A model generated the notes under the pieces. That model saw only the letters and a program-made list of their open reading frames with translations, did no database searches and was not told the DNA's origin. A DNA stretch of 64,000 nucleotides from CAYIHX01 sp964363305 (GTDB taxonomy: Bacteria; Bdellovibrionota; UBA1018): the NCBI GenBank assembly GCA_964363305.1, contig CAYIHX010000004.1, positions 83,032 through 147,031 on the forward strand, in the 5' to 3' direction. This document shows, in pieces, positions 43,737 through 52,832 of the stretch. The first letter of the stretch is position 1, and each line of letters opens with the position of its first letter. The translations under genes and the position numbers were made by a program.

Positions 43737-44137
43737 GGCTTTCAGAGGCCCTCGGCTCTCACGGCGGCCGATTCCACCGCGGACCACCCACCTAGACGCC
43801 TTAGAAAATCCACTTATGAATATACTCACGGGCGAACCCATCGGACTCGACTGTCTCGCCATGGGTACCCGAGTATTGCGCAAGCTCCCGATGGACACGA
43901 TCCTCAGAGGTATCGATCCACTCGCGGGCTCGACGATAGTCAGTCATGGCGCGCGAGGGGCCCTCCACCTGCGAGTAGTGCCCTCTCGACCGAAGAAGGG
44001 ATTCTCCATGTGTTGGCGAAACCGCCGCGATGCCGGAAACCCAAGTCGCTACCATTCACTGACTATTGTACACCCATTTGTAGTCGTTCCATACCTGTTC
44101 ACTGCGCCCAAAAGCGCAGCCACGTCTACCACGGGTG
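43737..44137. other. Intergenic region without a convincing gene
   Basis: About 400 nt. The only notable frame is an 84-codon minus-strand ORF (43801-44055), with a GGAGG sequence 14 nt before an internal ATG (MTDYRRAREW). I cannot match it to a family. Confidence 0.4.
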
Positions 44138-45271
44138 TCAGCCATGACCCACCTCGGCCCATGCCTTGAAATCAAGACCCGACTTGCGCCGGTGATGTCC
44201 CCAGCACAAAACCTGATAATTCGATAAAGCGTTCTCACCTCCTCGCGCAATAGGACGAACATGATCCAGCTCCAACGCCACCACTGCAGAACAACGCGCC
44301 CCAGTATGCGAATCGGTAAATTCGCACCGGTAGTCGGCACGCGCCAACCCAGCATCCTTCAACCGATTAGGCACCGAGACGCGCGAAGGGCGCCGCAAAT
44401 GCAGGAATGCCGGATGATTCAGCATTTCGTCGTCAGTCGGCTCAAGCGGTTTTCGGTAAAGATAAGCCGCCTCCAAATCAACGGCACGAGGTTCTCCGCG
44501 AAGTGGGGATCGCGATAACGCAGGAATGCCACGAGGTCCCCGAGGAAATTCTCCCTGCGCCAACACCTTCGCCCCCTCGTTCGATGCCAGCTGTACGCTG
44601 CCATGGGGAATCATCCGCTCGTCCCGACGCGCCTGTCGTTCCTTGGGATCATGCCCCTTCAAAGTAGTACGCAAAGAAAAAAGCAGCAAATCCTCGAGCG
44701 TCGCCTCAGGGTTTCGATGAAAAAATAACTCGCGGAGGCGATTCAACTTCTCCATGAAGTCCTGTCCTACTCCAAAAGACAACTGCGCTCTCTCAGCGTC
44801 GATGCGCAAAACCCGATCAGCGGCGGGCGCCGGCGCGAGTCCGTGTTTTTTCAGATTTTCTCCGAGCAACGCCTCCACCTCCGGCTTCGTCCTGTTTTTT
44901 ATCGCTTCGAATAAATCTCTCCCCTCTTGCTCGCTGACCGGCCTCACTTTCTTCACCTGCCGCAAATGACTCTCTGTCATCGCCACAGCAGAAAGAGTCA
45001 GCACCCCCCTATTCAGCTGTTCCTTTACCGCCGGAATCCTGCCGATGGCTCGCAAAGCCATCAATCGTCGATAGGCCGAACCCGAATCATAACCCAAGCC
45101 CCGCTCGATAAACGCGAATAGGGACTCAAACCCACGATCTAGATGCAACCCCCTCCGCTCTACCTCGATAAGCAACTCAAGCAATTCATCCAAAGCCGCT
45201 CGCTCGCGGCCGCGGGCAGAATAAGTTTTCGACCAAAGCGAGTCGTCAGATATTTTAGAAATATCTGACAT
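44138..45271 (-). CDS. HNH endonuclease of the Bdellovibrio type
   Basis: 377 residues from ATG 45271 (MSDISKISDDSLWSKT), with AAGGGTGA 7 nt upstream; an in-frame ATG at 45328 is the alternative. Helical N-terminus (LLIEVERRGL, GLGYDSGSAYRRLMALRAI) and C-terminal HNH: YRCEFTDSHTGARC, LELDHVRPIARGGENALSNY, WGHHRRKS. Such genes occur in many copies in Bdellovibrio genomes and may be selfish elements or defence nucleases. A related, truncated gene ends the window. Confidence 0.9.
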   Translation of the reverse strand: MSDISKISDDSLWSKTYSARGRERAALDELLELLIEVERRGLHLDRGFESLFAFIERGLGYDSGSAYRRLMALRAIGRIPAVKEQLNRGVLTLSAVAMTESHLRQVKKVRPVSEQEGRDLFEAIKNRTKPEVEALLGENLKKHGLAPAPAADRVLRIDAERAQLSFGVGQDFMEKLNRLRELFFHRNPEATLEDLLLFSLRTTLKGHDPKERQARRDERMIPHGSVQLASNEGAKVLAQGEFPRGPRGIPALSRSPLRGEPRAVDLEAAYLYRKPLEPTDDEMLNHPAFLHLRRPSRVSVPNRLKDAGLARADYRCEFTDSHTGARCSAVVALELDHVRPIARGGENALSNYQVLCWGHHRRKSGLDFKAWAEVGHG

Positions 45272-45410
45272 CAAAACATCACCCTTGCGATCGATATCTT
45301 CATCTTGATTTTGCTTATTTTTAGGCATTTTTCTCGTGTATCACTTAGTTTAATCAGGATAAATATTAATTTTTAATTTTAAAATTATTATCGAACATTA
45401 GACGCTATAC

Positions 45411-45650
45411 AAGCCTGCGCCACGCGGAGAACCCAAGAGCCCGCGCCACGCGGAGAACCCAAGAGCCCGCGNNNNNNNNNNNNNNNNNNNNNNNNNNNNN
45501 NNNNNNNNNNNNNNNNNNNNNNNNNNNNNNNNNNNNNNNNNNNNNNNNNNNNNNNNNNNNNNNNNNNNNNNCAAGAGCCCGCGCCACGCGGAGAACCCAA
45601 GAGCCCGCGCCACGCGGAGAACCCAAGAGCCCGCGCCACGCGGAGAACCC
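45411..45650. repeat. 26-bp tandem repeat array interrupted by a scaffold gap
   Basis: Unit AAGAGCCCGC plus GCCACGCGGAGAACCC (26 bp), at least five complete or near-complete visible copies (from 45411, 45435, 45573, 45599, 45625) and part of another at 45461; the first is divergent. Ns fill 45472-45571, exactly 100, a standard gap placeholder, so true copy number is unknown. Repeats are contiguous, so this is not CRISPR. It lies between two genes and encodes nothing plausible. Confidence 0.9.
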
Positions 45651-45668
45651 AACAAAAGCTCCAAGCCC

Positions 45669-46937
45669 TCACGGCAAATAGCGCGCGCTCACAAATACCT
45701 TCTGCCCGGCTCGCACCTGCACCGTGCGCTCGCGAATCGAGACCTCGCCTCCGCCGAGCGGAGTGACTCGGACCGTATGGGTCCCTGGCTCGACCGTAGT
45801 TCGTAAGATCTGCAAATCCCGAGGCAAGAGCTTCCACGAACGGACATCCGCCTGATCGCTCACGTAAAAAATCAAACGCGTCAACTCATAGAGCCACGGC
45901 TCTTTGGTAGCCTTCGCGATACCGTAGGCAACACTTTCTTTCACCACCACGCCGGCCACTTTTTTCGCGATGATGCCAGCGTACTTTTCCTCCAGGTTTT
46001 GAATCGCGATCTTCTCGATGTTAAACAACGAATGGGTAACTCCAACCGGATTTCCGCCAACCTCCACTCGCGCCTCGACCACTGGATTATGCCGCGCAAC
46101 GAACTCAGGAATAGAATAGAAATTCCGATGAGGCCGCTTCTCTGGCGAAAGTCCATTCTCATAGATCACGATGATCTCGCCCCGGTCACGCGCCAATCCT
46201 CGTCGTGACTGTTCCTTCTCATCCTCCGCTAGAGCAAGACGCTCCGACCAATCCTGGGCGACATCCATCATGCGCTGCGCGTATGCGGCACGATACAGGT
46301 CTTTACGAAGTTCAAAGAAATCTGGTTCCAAATCAAATGTTTTTTTATAGTCAATATAGGCCGAATCCCAAGCGCCCTCGCTCTCGTGCAACGTCGCCGA
46401 TAGATAACGAGCAAAAGCGTTTTGTTTATACTTTCGCTTCCCCTCGCTCACCATGAGTTCAAGCTTGCGATTCACTCGCCGCGCCTCAACCAAGGCATCC
46501 TCGCTCTCGCCCATCTCAGCGTAGCAAATGGCAAGGTAGACCGAGATCAGCACGTTTTCGAAATCTTCCGCGCCATAGTTCTTAATATTCTCGCTCGTCA
46601 GCAGTGTCCCCACCTCCGCCGCGATCGATGTGTAATCTTTGATCTCAGCCAGCTGATCAGCGCGGCGAAACACTTTCACCGCCTCGTCATTCTTGCCCGA
46701 GTAATGCAGCGCGAGTCCGAGATCGAGCAAATAAAGAAGGGAATCGTTTCCTGACTCTCCTCCGTGCTCCTCATATCCCTGCAGGAGGCGCTTGGCCGCC
46801 TCCTCGAAGCGGCCTGCTACGAAAAGCCGATCCGTCTCGCGATCCGACATCCGAGACGACATGCACGCACTCAGAAAAGAAAAAGCCGCAAGCCCGGTCA
46901 AGAGCAGCGGCCTTTTCGAGAATCGAGACAAAGTCAC
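45669..46937 (-). CDS. COG3014-type TPR lipoprotein
   Basis: 422 residues. Lipobox AAFSFLSAC, then tetratricopeptide-like helices (LDLGLALHYSGKNDEAVKVF, ISVYLAICYAEMGESEDAL) and a C-terminal beta region (GQKVFVSARYLP). This matches COG3014, which travels with LpoB. Its ATG overlaps the LpoB stop by 4 nt (46934-46937). Probably an envelope partner of LpoB. Confidence 0.85.
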   Translation of the reverse strand: MTLSRFSKRPLLLTGLAAFSFLSACMSSRMSDRETDRLFVAGRFEEAAKRLLQGYEEHGGESGNDSLLYLLDLGLALHYSGKNDEAVKVFRRADQLAEIKDYTSIAAEVGTLLTSENIKNYGAEDFENVLISVYLAICYAEMGESEDALVEARRVNRKLELMVSEGKRKYKQNAFARYLSATLHESEGAWDSAYIDYKKTFDLEPDFFELRKDLYRAAYAQRMMDVAQDWSERLALAEDEKEQSRRGLARDRGEIIVIYENGLSPEKRPHRNFYSIPEFVARHNPVVEARVEVGGNPVGVTHSLFNIEKIAIQNLEEKYAGIIAKKVAGVVVKESVAYGIAKATKEPWLYELTRLIFYVSDQADVRSWKLLPRDLQILRTTVEPGTHTVRVTPLGGGEVSIRERTVQVRAGQKVFVSARYLP

Positions 46938-47530
46938 AGACCGACGCTACGTTTTTCGTACTTCTTCCGGACTTCGCGCTCTTCGACGCAGTCGATGGTA
47001 GAAGTGTCCAGGTTCGTCAGATTCATCGTGAGCTTGTAGTAGATCAGCTTGTCATTTCCGACCTGCTGGACATTCGTCGCGATCGCCCCGCTCAAAATGT
47101 AATCCGCGCCCACCTGCGCGCCACGCTTCTTTGCCGTGGGCCCCGAAACGTTTCCACCCTCGTTGTATTTGTATTCCTCTTCAAGAGTCTCACGCTCTTC
47201 TTTGTTCACGAACCGAACTTTTCCAGACTTGATCAAAGCAGTTCTAATCTTATCGGTCATCGATTTGGTGTCGATATGCTCTTCGGTCCGGTTCTGCACT
47301 CGCTCCACGATCACAATGGGCGGCTTGGGTGCATTTCTGACATAACCACAGGACACCATGCCCTGCACAACCGTCTCGGCCATCTGCTGCATGTCCGCTT
47401 CATTGAACTTGTCGTCCAGTAGCTCAACGCGAGTGGGGTCATCATATTCTCCCTTGATGAAGGCCTTGGGGCCACATCCCACCATCCCAGCAATAAAAAT
47501 TCCACCCACCATCCAAGCGGCTAAACGCAT
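46934..47530 (-). CDS. lpoB: LpoB-like penicillin-binding protein activator
   Basis: 198 residues. Lipobox FIAGMVGC; LpoB opening DDKFNEADMQQMAETVVQGM and the core IVIVERVQNRTEEHIDT, GAQVGADYILSGAIAT. LpoB is an outer-membrane lipoprotein that activates peptidoglycan synthase PBP1B. First gene of a two-gene unit with the COG3014 protein. Confidence 0.9.
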   Translation of the reverse strand: MRLAAWMVGGIFIAGMVGCGPKAFIKGEYDDPTRVELLDDKFNEADMQQMAETVVQGMVSCGYVRNAPKPPIVIVERVQNRTEEHIDTKSMTDKIRTALIKSGKVRFVNKEERETLEEEYKYNEGGNVSGPTAKKRGAQVGADYILSGAIATNVQQVGNDKLIYYKLTMNLTNLDTSTIDCVEEREVRKKYEKRSVGL

Positions 47531-47631
47531 CGCAGCATTCCTTTCATCTCAGTTCTTTCTTGGCGCCCATTCCGATGCTAGTTGAAGTGGAATTGAAACG
47601 GAAGGGCGGATGTGGTCTGCTTTCGACCACG

Positions 47632-48555
47632 ATGCACATGAGAGCAGTCCTTGTTTTCCTCCTCATTGTCTCCTATTGGGCGCCTGCATCGGCAGTGGCG
47701 AAAACGAAAGAATCCTGGTTTCGTGACTCACCTCTCAGCGTCGAAGCGGTGACGGACCTCAATTCGCACCTCCGCGATCAAACGCTCGTGATCCAACTGG
47801 CTGATCCCACCTCCTACGAACTTGAGCCTCTCGCACACCTCAAAAGCGGAGGAACCCGCTCGCTCGTCATCGGCCGTTGGCCGAGCGAAGACCTGCTTCC
47901 GGCGCTTACGCGACTGACTCGCCTGGGCTGGCGCCTCACCGTGCTCGAGGGAACCTATCCTACGGAATGGGATCTCGACCGGATGAACATCCTTCTCCCT
48001 CGATCGCTGCAGTTTGCCGTCACAGCCTACGCCGGTCCCGAGATCTTTGCCCTCCTCGGCAGATTGGATTCGAAAATCCAGGTCACCGTAGCATTTGCAA
48101 CCCTGGGCTTTCCTCGCTTCATGGATCGCGATGCGCTCCGCGCCGCTCCTCTCTCGGTGCGGTTCCGATTTATTCAGAACTACTGGCCAGGCTACATCCA
48201 CATGGACGTCCTGAACATGCTCCCTCAGGAAAAAGACCTGTGGATTCGCGACCTCCTTCCCGACGCGGAAGCCCTCGGCTATCTCCGAGGCATTGAGCGG
48301 CTGAGTTGGCTGCGATTCAACACTCAGTCTCCGGCGGGAACAACTGAAATTTGGAACCAGCTCCCCGGGATTTCTGTGGAATGGCAAAACCAAGGCCCGA
48401 TCCCGACCGCGGAGGAATGCCAGAGCTTTGCTCGAAGCGCTCCGACGAATCGCAGAAAGCTAACCCTAGACACAGACTTTGAACTCAGCCCGACGGAGCG
48501 CCGTCTCCTCGATTCGCTTGATATCGACGTTCTGTTGCTGAGAACCCTTCAATGA
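47632..48555 (+). CDS. Secreted protein of unknown function
   Basis: 307 residues from ATG 47632 (MHMRAVLVFLL); another ATG lies at 47638. Signal peptide ends PASA. The rest alternates short strands and helices (FAVTAYAGPEIFALLGRLD, IERLSWLRFNTQ) in a leucine-rich-repeat-like manner. No family is recognised. The stop overlaps the first ArsA-like gene by 4 nt (ATGA), so it leads a translationally coupled set of five genes. Confidence 0.65.
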   Translation: MHMRAVLVFLLIVSYWAPASAVAKTKESWFRDSPLSVEAVTDLNSHLRDQTLVIQLADPTSYELEPLAHLKSGGTRSLVIGRWPSEDLLPALTRLTRLGWRLTVLEGTYPTEWDLDRMNILLPRSLQFAVTAYAGPEIFALLGRLDSKIQVTVAFATLGFPRFMDRDALRAAPLSVRFRFIQNYWPGYIHMDVLNMLPQEKDLWIRDLLPDAEALGYLRGIERLSWLRFNTQSPAGTTEIWNQLPGISVEWQNQGPIPTAEECQSFARSAPTNRRKLTLDTDFELSPTERRLLDSLDIDVLLLRTLQ

Positions 48556-49433
48556 ACAAAGCCGCGTTAAGCCACGCCATCACCCGAAATATCGTTTTCG
48601 TCAGCGGAAAAGGGGGAGTCGGAAAGACCACCGTGAGCCAAGCTCTCGCCGCGTTTCTAGCTGACGGCGGAAAGAAGACCCTCTGGGTCGCCTTCGAAGA
48701 CCCATTCCTCCCCTCAGGGGAAGTGATTCAGAAGCGCCGCAACTTGAGCTGGCTCAACTGTAAAGCGACGACTGCGTTTCAGGAGTATGTCGGCCTCAAA
48801 ATCGGCATTCCAAGTCTCACGAAGCTCTTTCTGAAAAACAGCCTCATCCGATACATGGCCGAGGCGGCACCGGGCATTCATGAACTCGTCCTCCTCGGTA
48901 AAATCTGGCATGAACGTAAAAACTACGATCATGTCATCTGCGACATGCCCTCCACGGGTTATGGGCTGGCCATGTTTCACAGTACCCGAAACTTCGCGCG
49001 ACTGTTTCGCGGTGGTCCTATTCATCGCGACGCGGAGGAGATGATGGAAACTTTTTCTGACGCCACGCTCTCGGGGCACCTCATCGTTTCGCTTCCAGAG
49101 GAGATGCCGCTTCGCGAATCCATCGAACTCCGGGATTTCATCTTTGAACTGTTTCCGAAAAACGCGCCCGCCTTCCTGGTCAATCGCTGCCTTCCGGTCG
49201 ATCTCGCCACCGACGATCTGCCGCGCCCGGATGAGTGGCCTTCTCCGGTTCCCTCCGGGCCAATCGACTACCTCAAAAAACGCAGACGGCTGGAAACGCA
49301 CAACCTTCGCCTGTGGGAGAGCGCGGGAATCCAATACGAATCGCTTCCCTACCTCCCCCCGCCTCTCGACGAAACGACTGACGCGATCACCGCGCTCCTC
49401 GCCCGTCGATTCGCGGAATGGGGCTGGAGATGA
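48552..49433 (+). CDS. ArsA/Get3-like ATPase, subunit 1
   Basis: 293 residues. Deviant Walker A SGKGGVGKTTVSQ (residues 18-30) with the signature lysine K20. Switch II segment DMPSTGYGLAMFHS replaces the usual D-T-A-P-T-G-H. ArsA/Get3 family ATPases work as dimers in metalloid efflux or tail-anchored protein delivery; no arsB or arsR is here. Paired bacterial versions exist in actinobacteria (BagA/BagB type). I infer a heterodimer with the next gene product, which starts inside its stop (49430-49433). Confidence 0.88.
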   Translation: MNKAALSHAITRNIVFVSGKGGVGKTTVSQALAAFLADGGKKTLWVAFEDPFLPSGEVIQKRRNLSWLNCKATTAFQEYVGLKIGIPSLTKLFLKNSLIRYMAEAAPGIHELVLLGKIWHERKNYDHVICDMPSTGYGLAMFHSTRNFARLFRGGPIHRDAEEMMETFSDATLSGHLIVSLPEEMPLRESIELRDFIFELFPKNAPAFLVNRCLPVDLATDDLPRPDEWPSPVPSGPIDYLKKRRRLETHNLRLWESAGIQYESLPYLPPPLDETTDAITALLARRFAEWGWR

Positions 49434-50518
49434 ATATCGACGAACTCATCGCTTCGCGTAAAATTCTCATCACCTGCGGGACCGGTGGCGTAGGAAAAAC
49501 CACATTGAGTGCCGCGATCGCGATCCGCGCGGCAATACAGGGAAGGAACGTCGCGGTCATCACGATTGATCCGGCGAAACGCCTAGCTACATCCTTGGGC
49601 CTTGAGGCACTCGGCGACCAACCTCACGACCTGACCGCGAACCTCCTGGCGGCTGGCGAGAAACGGGGCATTCGTCCGACCGGACAACTTTGGGCACTCA
49701 TGCCCGATACTCGGAAGACCTTTGAGAGTTTCGTGCGGACCATGGCTCCGGTCGGCACCTTGGCGGACAAGGTCATCGCAAACCCGATTTTCCAAATTTT
49801 TGCCAAAGAATTTTCAGGAACGAACGAGTACATGGCGATGGAGCGGCTCTATGCGTTGAGTAAATCGGCCGATTTCGATTTCATCGTACTCGACACACCG
49901 CCGAGCCGAAACACCCTCGACTTCCTGGACGCTCCCCGACTCCTGAATCAGTTTTTCGAAGACCGCATCGTCAAATGGCTCGTGGTTCCCACCAACAAAA
50001 TCGTCGCCACTGGAATGCGAAAAGCCCTGGAAATGCTTGAACGCCTGACCGGCGCGGGCTTCATTTCAGATCTCCTTGAGTTCGCTTCGGCGCTTTTCGA
50101 AGTGCGAGTCAACTTTCAAGCGAACCTCACCAAAGTCATGAATCTCCTCAAAAACGATTCGGTGGGCTTCCTGCTGGTCGCGGCTGCTACCCCCGACACT
50201 GCTCCCGAAGCGGCCCACTTCATCCAGTCGGTCGAGGATCACGACTTCCACTTCATGGGGGTCGCCCTGAACCGGACGCTCGGATACTTGAAAATCGATC
50301 CCAGCATGCGTGACACAGCCGGGACAACCCCCGGCCTCCAAGAGTCGCTGGCGTTACTCGAAGCCCTCCAAAAGCGTGAAGAGCTCGCCGTCCAGTCGCT
50401 GAAAAAAATACTCCCCATGACGGCCGGTTCCTTGAGCATCTTGCTTCCCGAGCTTGCGCGCGACGTGCACTCGATGGATGATCTGCTCCAAGTCGCGGAA
50501 GCTCTGGAGAACCAATGA
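49430..50518 (+). CDS. ArsA/Get3-like ATPase, subunit 2
   Basis: 362 residues from ATG 49430. Walker A CGTGGVGKTT: the signature lysine of the deviant motif is T18, so it differs from subunit 1. A switch II-like LDTPPSRNTLDFLDA and a long helical region (FEDRIVKWLVVPTNKIVATGM) that could form a client-binding groove follow. The asymmetry suggests one catalytic and one supportive half in a heterodimer. Coupled to both neighbours by ATGA overlaps. Confidence 0.88.
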   Translation: MNIDELIASRKILITCGTGGVGKTTLSAAIAIRAAIQGRNVAVITIDPAKRLATSLGLEALGDQPHDLTANLLAAGEKRGIRPTGQLWALMPDTRKTFESFVRTMAPVGTLADKVIANPIFQIFAKEFSGTNEYMAMERLYALSKSADFDFIVLDTPPSRNTLDFLDAPRLLNQFFEDRIVKWLVVPTNKIVATGMRKALEMLERLTGAGFISDLLEFASALFEVRVNFQANLTKVMNLLKNDSVGFLLVAAATPDTAPEAAHFIQSVEDHDFHFMGVALNRTLGYLKIDPSMRDTAGTTPGLQESLALLEALQKREELAVQSLKKILPMTAGSLSILLPELARDVHSMDDLLQVAEALENQ

Positions 50519-51504
50519 GCAAAATTATTTTCCTGCTTGCAGCACTGCTCACGATCACCGCTCCCGGGGTCCTGGCTTCCGAGCCGGTACCCGATCAAGT
50601 CAGCATTGGCCCCCACTCCGAGCAGGAGGCGGCGCTCCTTCTCCAAGAGGGAAATCTGGCTTTCAAAAACGGGAAGTTCGCGGACTCCGCCAGACTCCTC
50701 CGAAGGCTGGTCGCGCGTTATCCATCCCACGCCGGCATCGCGCGCACACGTCATACCCTCGCTCTTTCCCTGCTGGCGATCGGCAAACCCAAAGAGGCGA
50801 TTCCCTACCTCCAGAAGGTCATCGAAATTTGGGGCTCTTCCGCCGATGGAATGCGAGCAAGGCTTCCGCTCGCCCGAGCCTACCTCCAAGCCAACGACCC
50901 TCGGGCAGCGCTGATCGCTGTTCTTGAGATTCGAAATGCGCCGGTCGACATCCGTTCTGAGGCGCTTCTGCTCCAATCGCAAGCCCATCTCGAACTCAGA
51001 AACAATCTCAAAGCGAGCCGAGCCGTCGAGGAGGCCTCCCTATTACTCAAGGATGAGCAAGCTTCCGAGGCCGAGTGGATTCGACTCACTCTGAAGCACC
51101 GCGAGTGTGAACGTCTTCCCTCCAAGGGCCCCCTCGACGAGGCGCAGACCCTCGCCCAGATCGAACGACGAGGCGCATGCCTTCAAGAGGCCATCTTAAT
51201 CGCAACGCGAGTCCTGACGCATTCCACCGACCCCGGATGGCTCAAAAAAACCAAGGAAAGTCTTACCTCCTCGGTCGATCGTTTTTTGAAGGCCTGCCAA
51301 AATCCACCGCCACCAGCCGAAAAGAGAAACCGAATTGAGCTAAAAAAATATCGAGCCGAGCTGGTTTTCCGACTCAAAAGCCTCTGCGAAAAGCAGGTCA
51401 AAAACATCATTCAGATTCTCTCATCCCAGGAGTCGATGCTGTCCGAGGATCGAAGAAATGAGATCGAGGAATGGAAAGCCGCCATCGAGAACCCGCGACC
51501 ATGA
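50515..51504 (+). CDS. Secreted tetratricopeptide-repeat protein
   Basis: 329 residues. Signal peptide ending GVLA, then TPR-like units (EGNLAFKNGKFADSARLLRR, HTLALSLLAIGKPKEAIPYL, ARAYLQANDPRAALIAVLEI) resembling the YbgF/outer-membrane assembly type. Probably a periplasmic scaffold. It lies between the ArsA-like pair and gshA with 4-nt overlaps, so it is likely co-expressed with them. Confidence 0.85.
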   Translation: MSKIIFLLAALLTITAPGVLASEPVPDQVSIGPHSEQEAALLLQEGNLAFKNGKFADSARLLRRLVARYPSHAGIARTRHTLALSLLAIGKPKEAIPYLQKVIEIWGSSADGMRARLPLARAYLQANDPRAALIAVLEIRNAPVDIRSEALLLQSQAHLELRNNLKASRAVEEASLLLKDEQASEAEWIRLTLKHRECERLPSKGPLDEAQTLAQIERRGACLQEAILIATRVLTHSTDPGWLKKTKESLTSSVDRFLKACQNPPPPAEKRNRIELKKYRAELVFRLKSLCEKQVKNIIQILSSQESMLSEDRRNEIEEWKAAIENPRP

Positions 51505-52814
51505 AGAAAAAAATTGCGCCATACAAATTGCTCCTCGCCGATCGGATTCAGAAGAATCAAAAGCAGATCTGGGACTGGCACATGAGCTACGCCCGCATCG
51601 CGCCGCCGCCGATCTACTGCTCGATCGACCTCCGAGATTCAGGCCACAAGATCGTTCCGGTCGACAGCAACCTGTTTCCCGCAGGCTTTAACAACATCTG
51701 CCCAGATGACGTCCGAGCCGCGCCCCCCATCCTGCGCGCCCAGCTCGAAGCCGCCGCGCTTCGACAAAAGAGAGAACCACCGAAGCGAATTCTCATCATC
51801 CCGGAAAGCCACACGACAAATCTCCACTATCTCGAGAATCTCCACTATCTCAAAACGATGATCTCCGAGGCGGGCTTCGAGGTCGCCATCGGGTGGTACG
51901 ACCCACGTGCCACCGACGCCCAGGTCGACGAAGCCTATCTCGCTCCCATCGATCTTCGATCCTTCACGGACAAACCCATTCACGCCGAACGCATTCGCGT
52001 GCAAAACGGCCGACTCCGAGCGGGATCCTTCGACCCTGACATCATTCTGCTCAATAACGATTTTTCCGGAGGACATCCCCAGGCGTTGGACGGGCTGGAG
52101 CAGCTCATCCTGCCGCCGCACCACATGGGTTGGCATTCGCGGAAAAAAACTGATCACTTCCGACACTACAACCGCCTCGCTCAAGAATTCGCCGCTCTCG
52201 TGGGAGTCGACCCTTGGCATCTCCAGATCGACACGGAGGAAGTTTCCGAGGTTAACTTCAACGACAACGTGGGCGTCGAGCCGGTCGCGGCCCAGGTAGA
52301 TGCCATGATCAGTCGAATCCAGAGATCTTATGATCTTCACGGCATCCAAGAGAAGCCGTTCGTCTTCGTTAAAAACAACGCCGGAACTTACGGGATCGGA
52401 ATCATGGTTTGCTTCTCGGGAGATGAAATCAGGAACGCCAACCGTCGAACCAAGAACAAAATGAGCGTCGGAAAGAACAAGATGCAGATCGAGAGCGTCT
52501 GCATTCAGGAGGGCATTCCCACGGCGACCATCATCGATCGACTCCCAGCCGAACCGGTCATCTACCTGAGCGGGTGCGAGCTCATCGGGGGATTCTTGCG
52601 AACGAACAGCGAACGAGGTCGGGATGACAACCTCAACTCTCAGGGCATGGTCTTCAAGAAACTCTGCATGAGCGACCTGAGGCATCCCTCCATGAGCGAA
52701 GATTCCGAAGCGGATACGTCTGAAGCGGACGAGAGCGAACCCATCCTGGAGCTCGTCTACGGCGCGATTGCGCGAATTTCAGCGATCGCGACGGGCCTTG
52801 AGATAAATGACTAA
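51501..52814 (+). CDS. gshA: Glutamate--cysteine ligase, TIGR02049 type
   Basis: 437 residues from ATG 51501, which overlaps the TPR gene stop (ATGA). Matches the proteobacterial/Acidithiobacillus-type ligase in KNNAGTYGIGIMVCFSGDE, HHMGWHSRKKTDHFRHYN and FIGGFLRTNSERGRDDNLNS-like segments (read as LIGGFLRTNSERGRDDNLNS). It makes gamma-glutamylcysteine from glutamate and cysteine; gshB is not in the window. The next gene makes cystathionine, upstream of cysteine. Confidence 0.87.
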   Translation: MKKKIAPYKLLLADRIQKNQKQIWDWHMSYARIAPPPIYCSIDLRDSGHKIVPVDSNLFPAGFNNICPDDVRAAPPILRAQLEAAALRQKREPPKRILIIPESHTTNLHYLENLHYLKTMISEAGFEVAIGWYDPRATDAQVDEAYLAPIDLRSFTDKPIHAERIRVQNGRLRAGSFDPDIILLNNDFSGGHPQALDGLEQLILPPHHMGWHSRKKTDHFRHYNRLAQEFAALVGVDPWHLQIDTEEVSEVNFNDNVGVEPVAAQVDAMISRIQRSYDLHGIQEKPFVFVKNNAGTYGIGIMVCFSGDEIRNANRRTKNKMSVGKNKMQIESVCIQEGIPTATIIDRLPAEPVIYLSGCELIGGFLRTNSERGRDDNLNSQGMVFKKLCMSDLRHPSMSEDSEADTSEADESEPILELVYGAIARISAIATGLEIND

Positions 52815-52832
52815 TTTGGGTAACCCATAACC

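Noticed and set aside
43801..44055. 84-codon minus-strand ORF as a gene
   Set aside because: Some protein-like composition, but no ribosome site at the start, no family match and no operon context.
45388..45837. CRISPR array or repetitive-protein gene at the tandem repeats
   Set aside because: Units are contiguous without spacers, and 26 bp is not a multiple of three, so frames through it are artefacts of the repeat and the Ns.
48552..50518. Arsenite efflux operon
   Set aside because: Two ArsA-like ATPases but no arsB, arsR, arsC or arsD nearby; the partners are gshA and a TPR protein.
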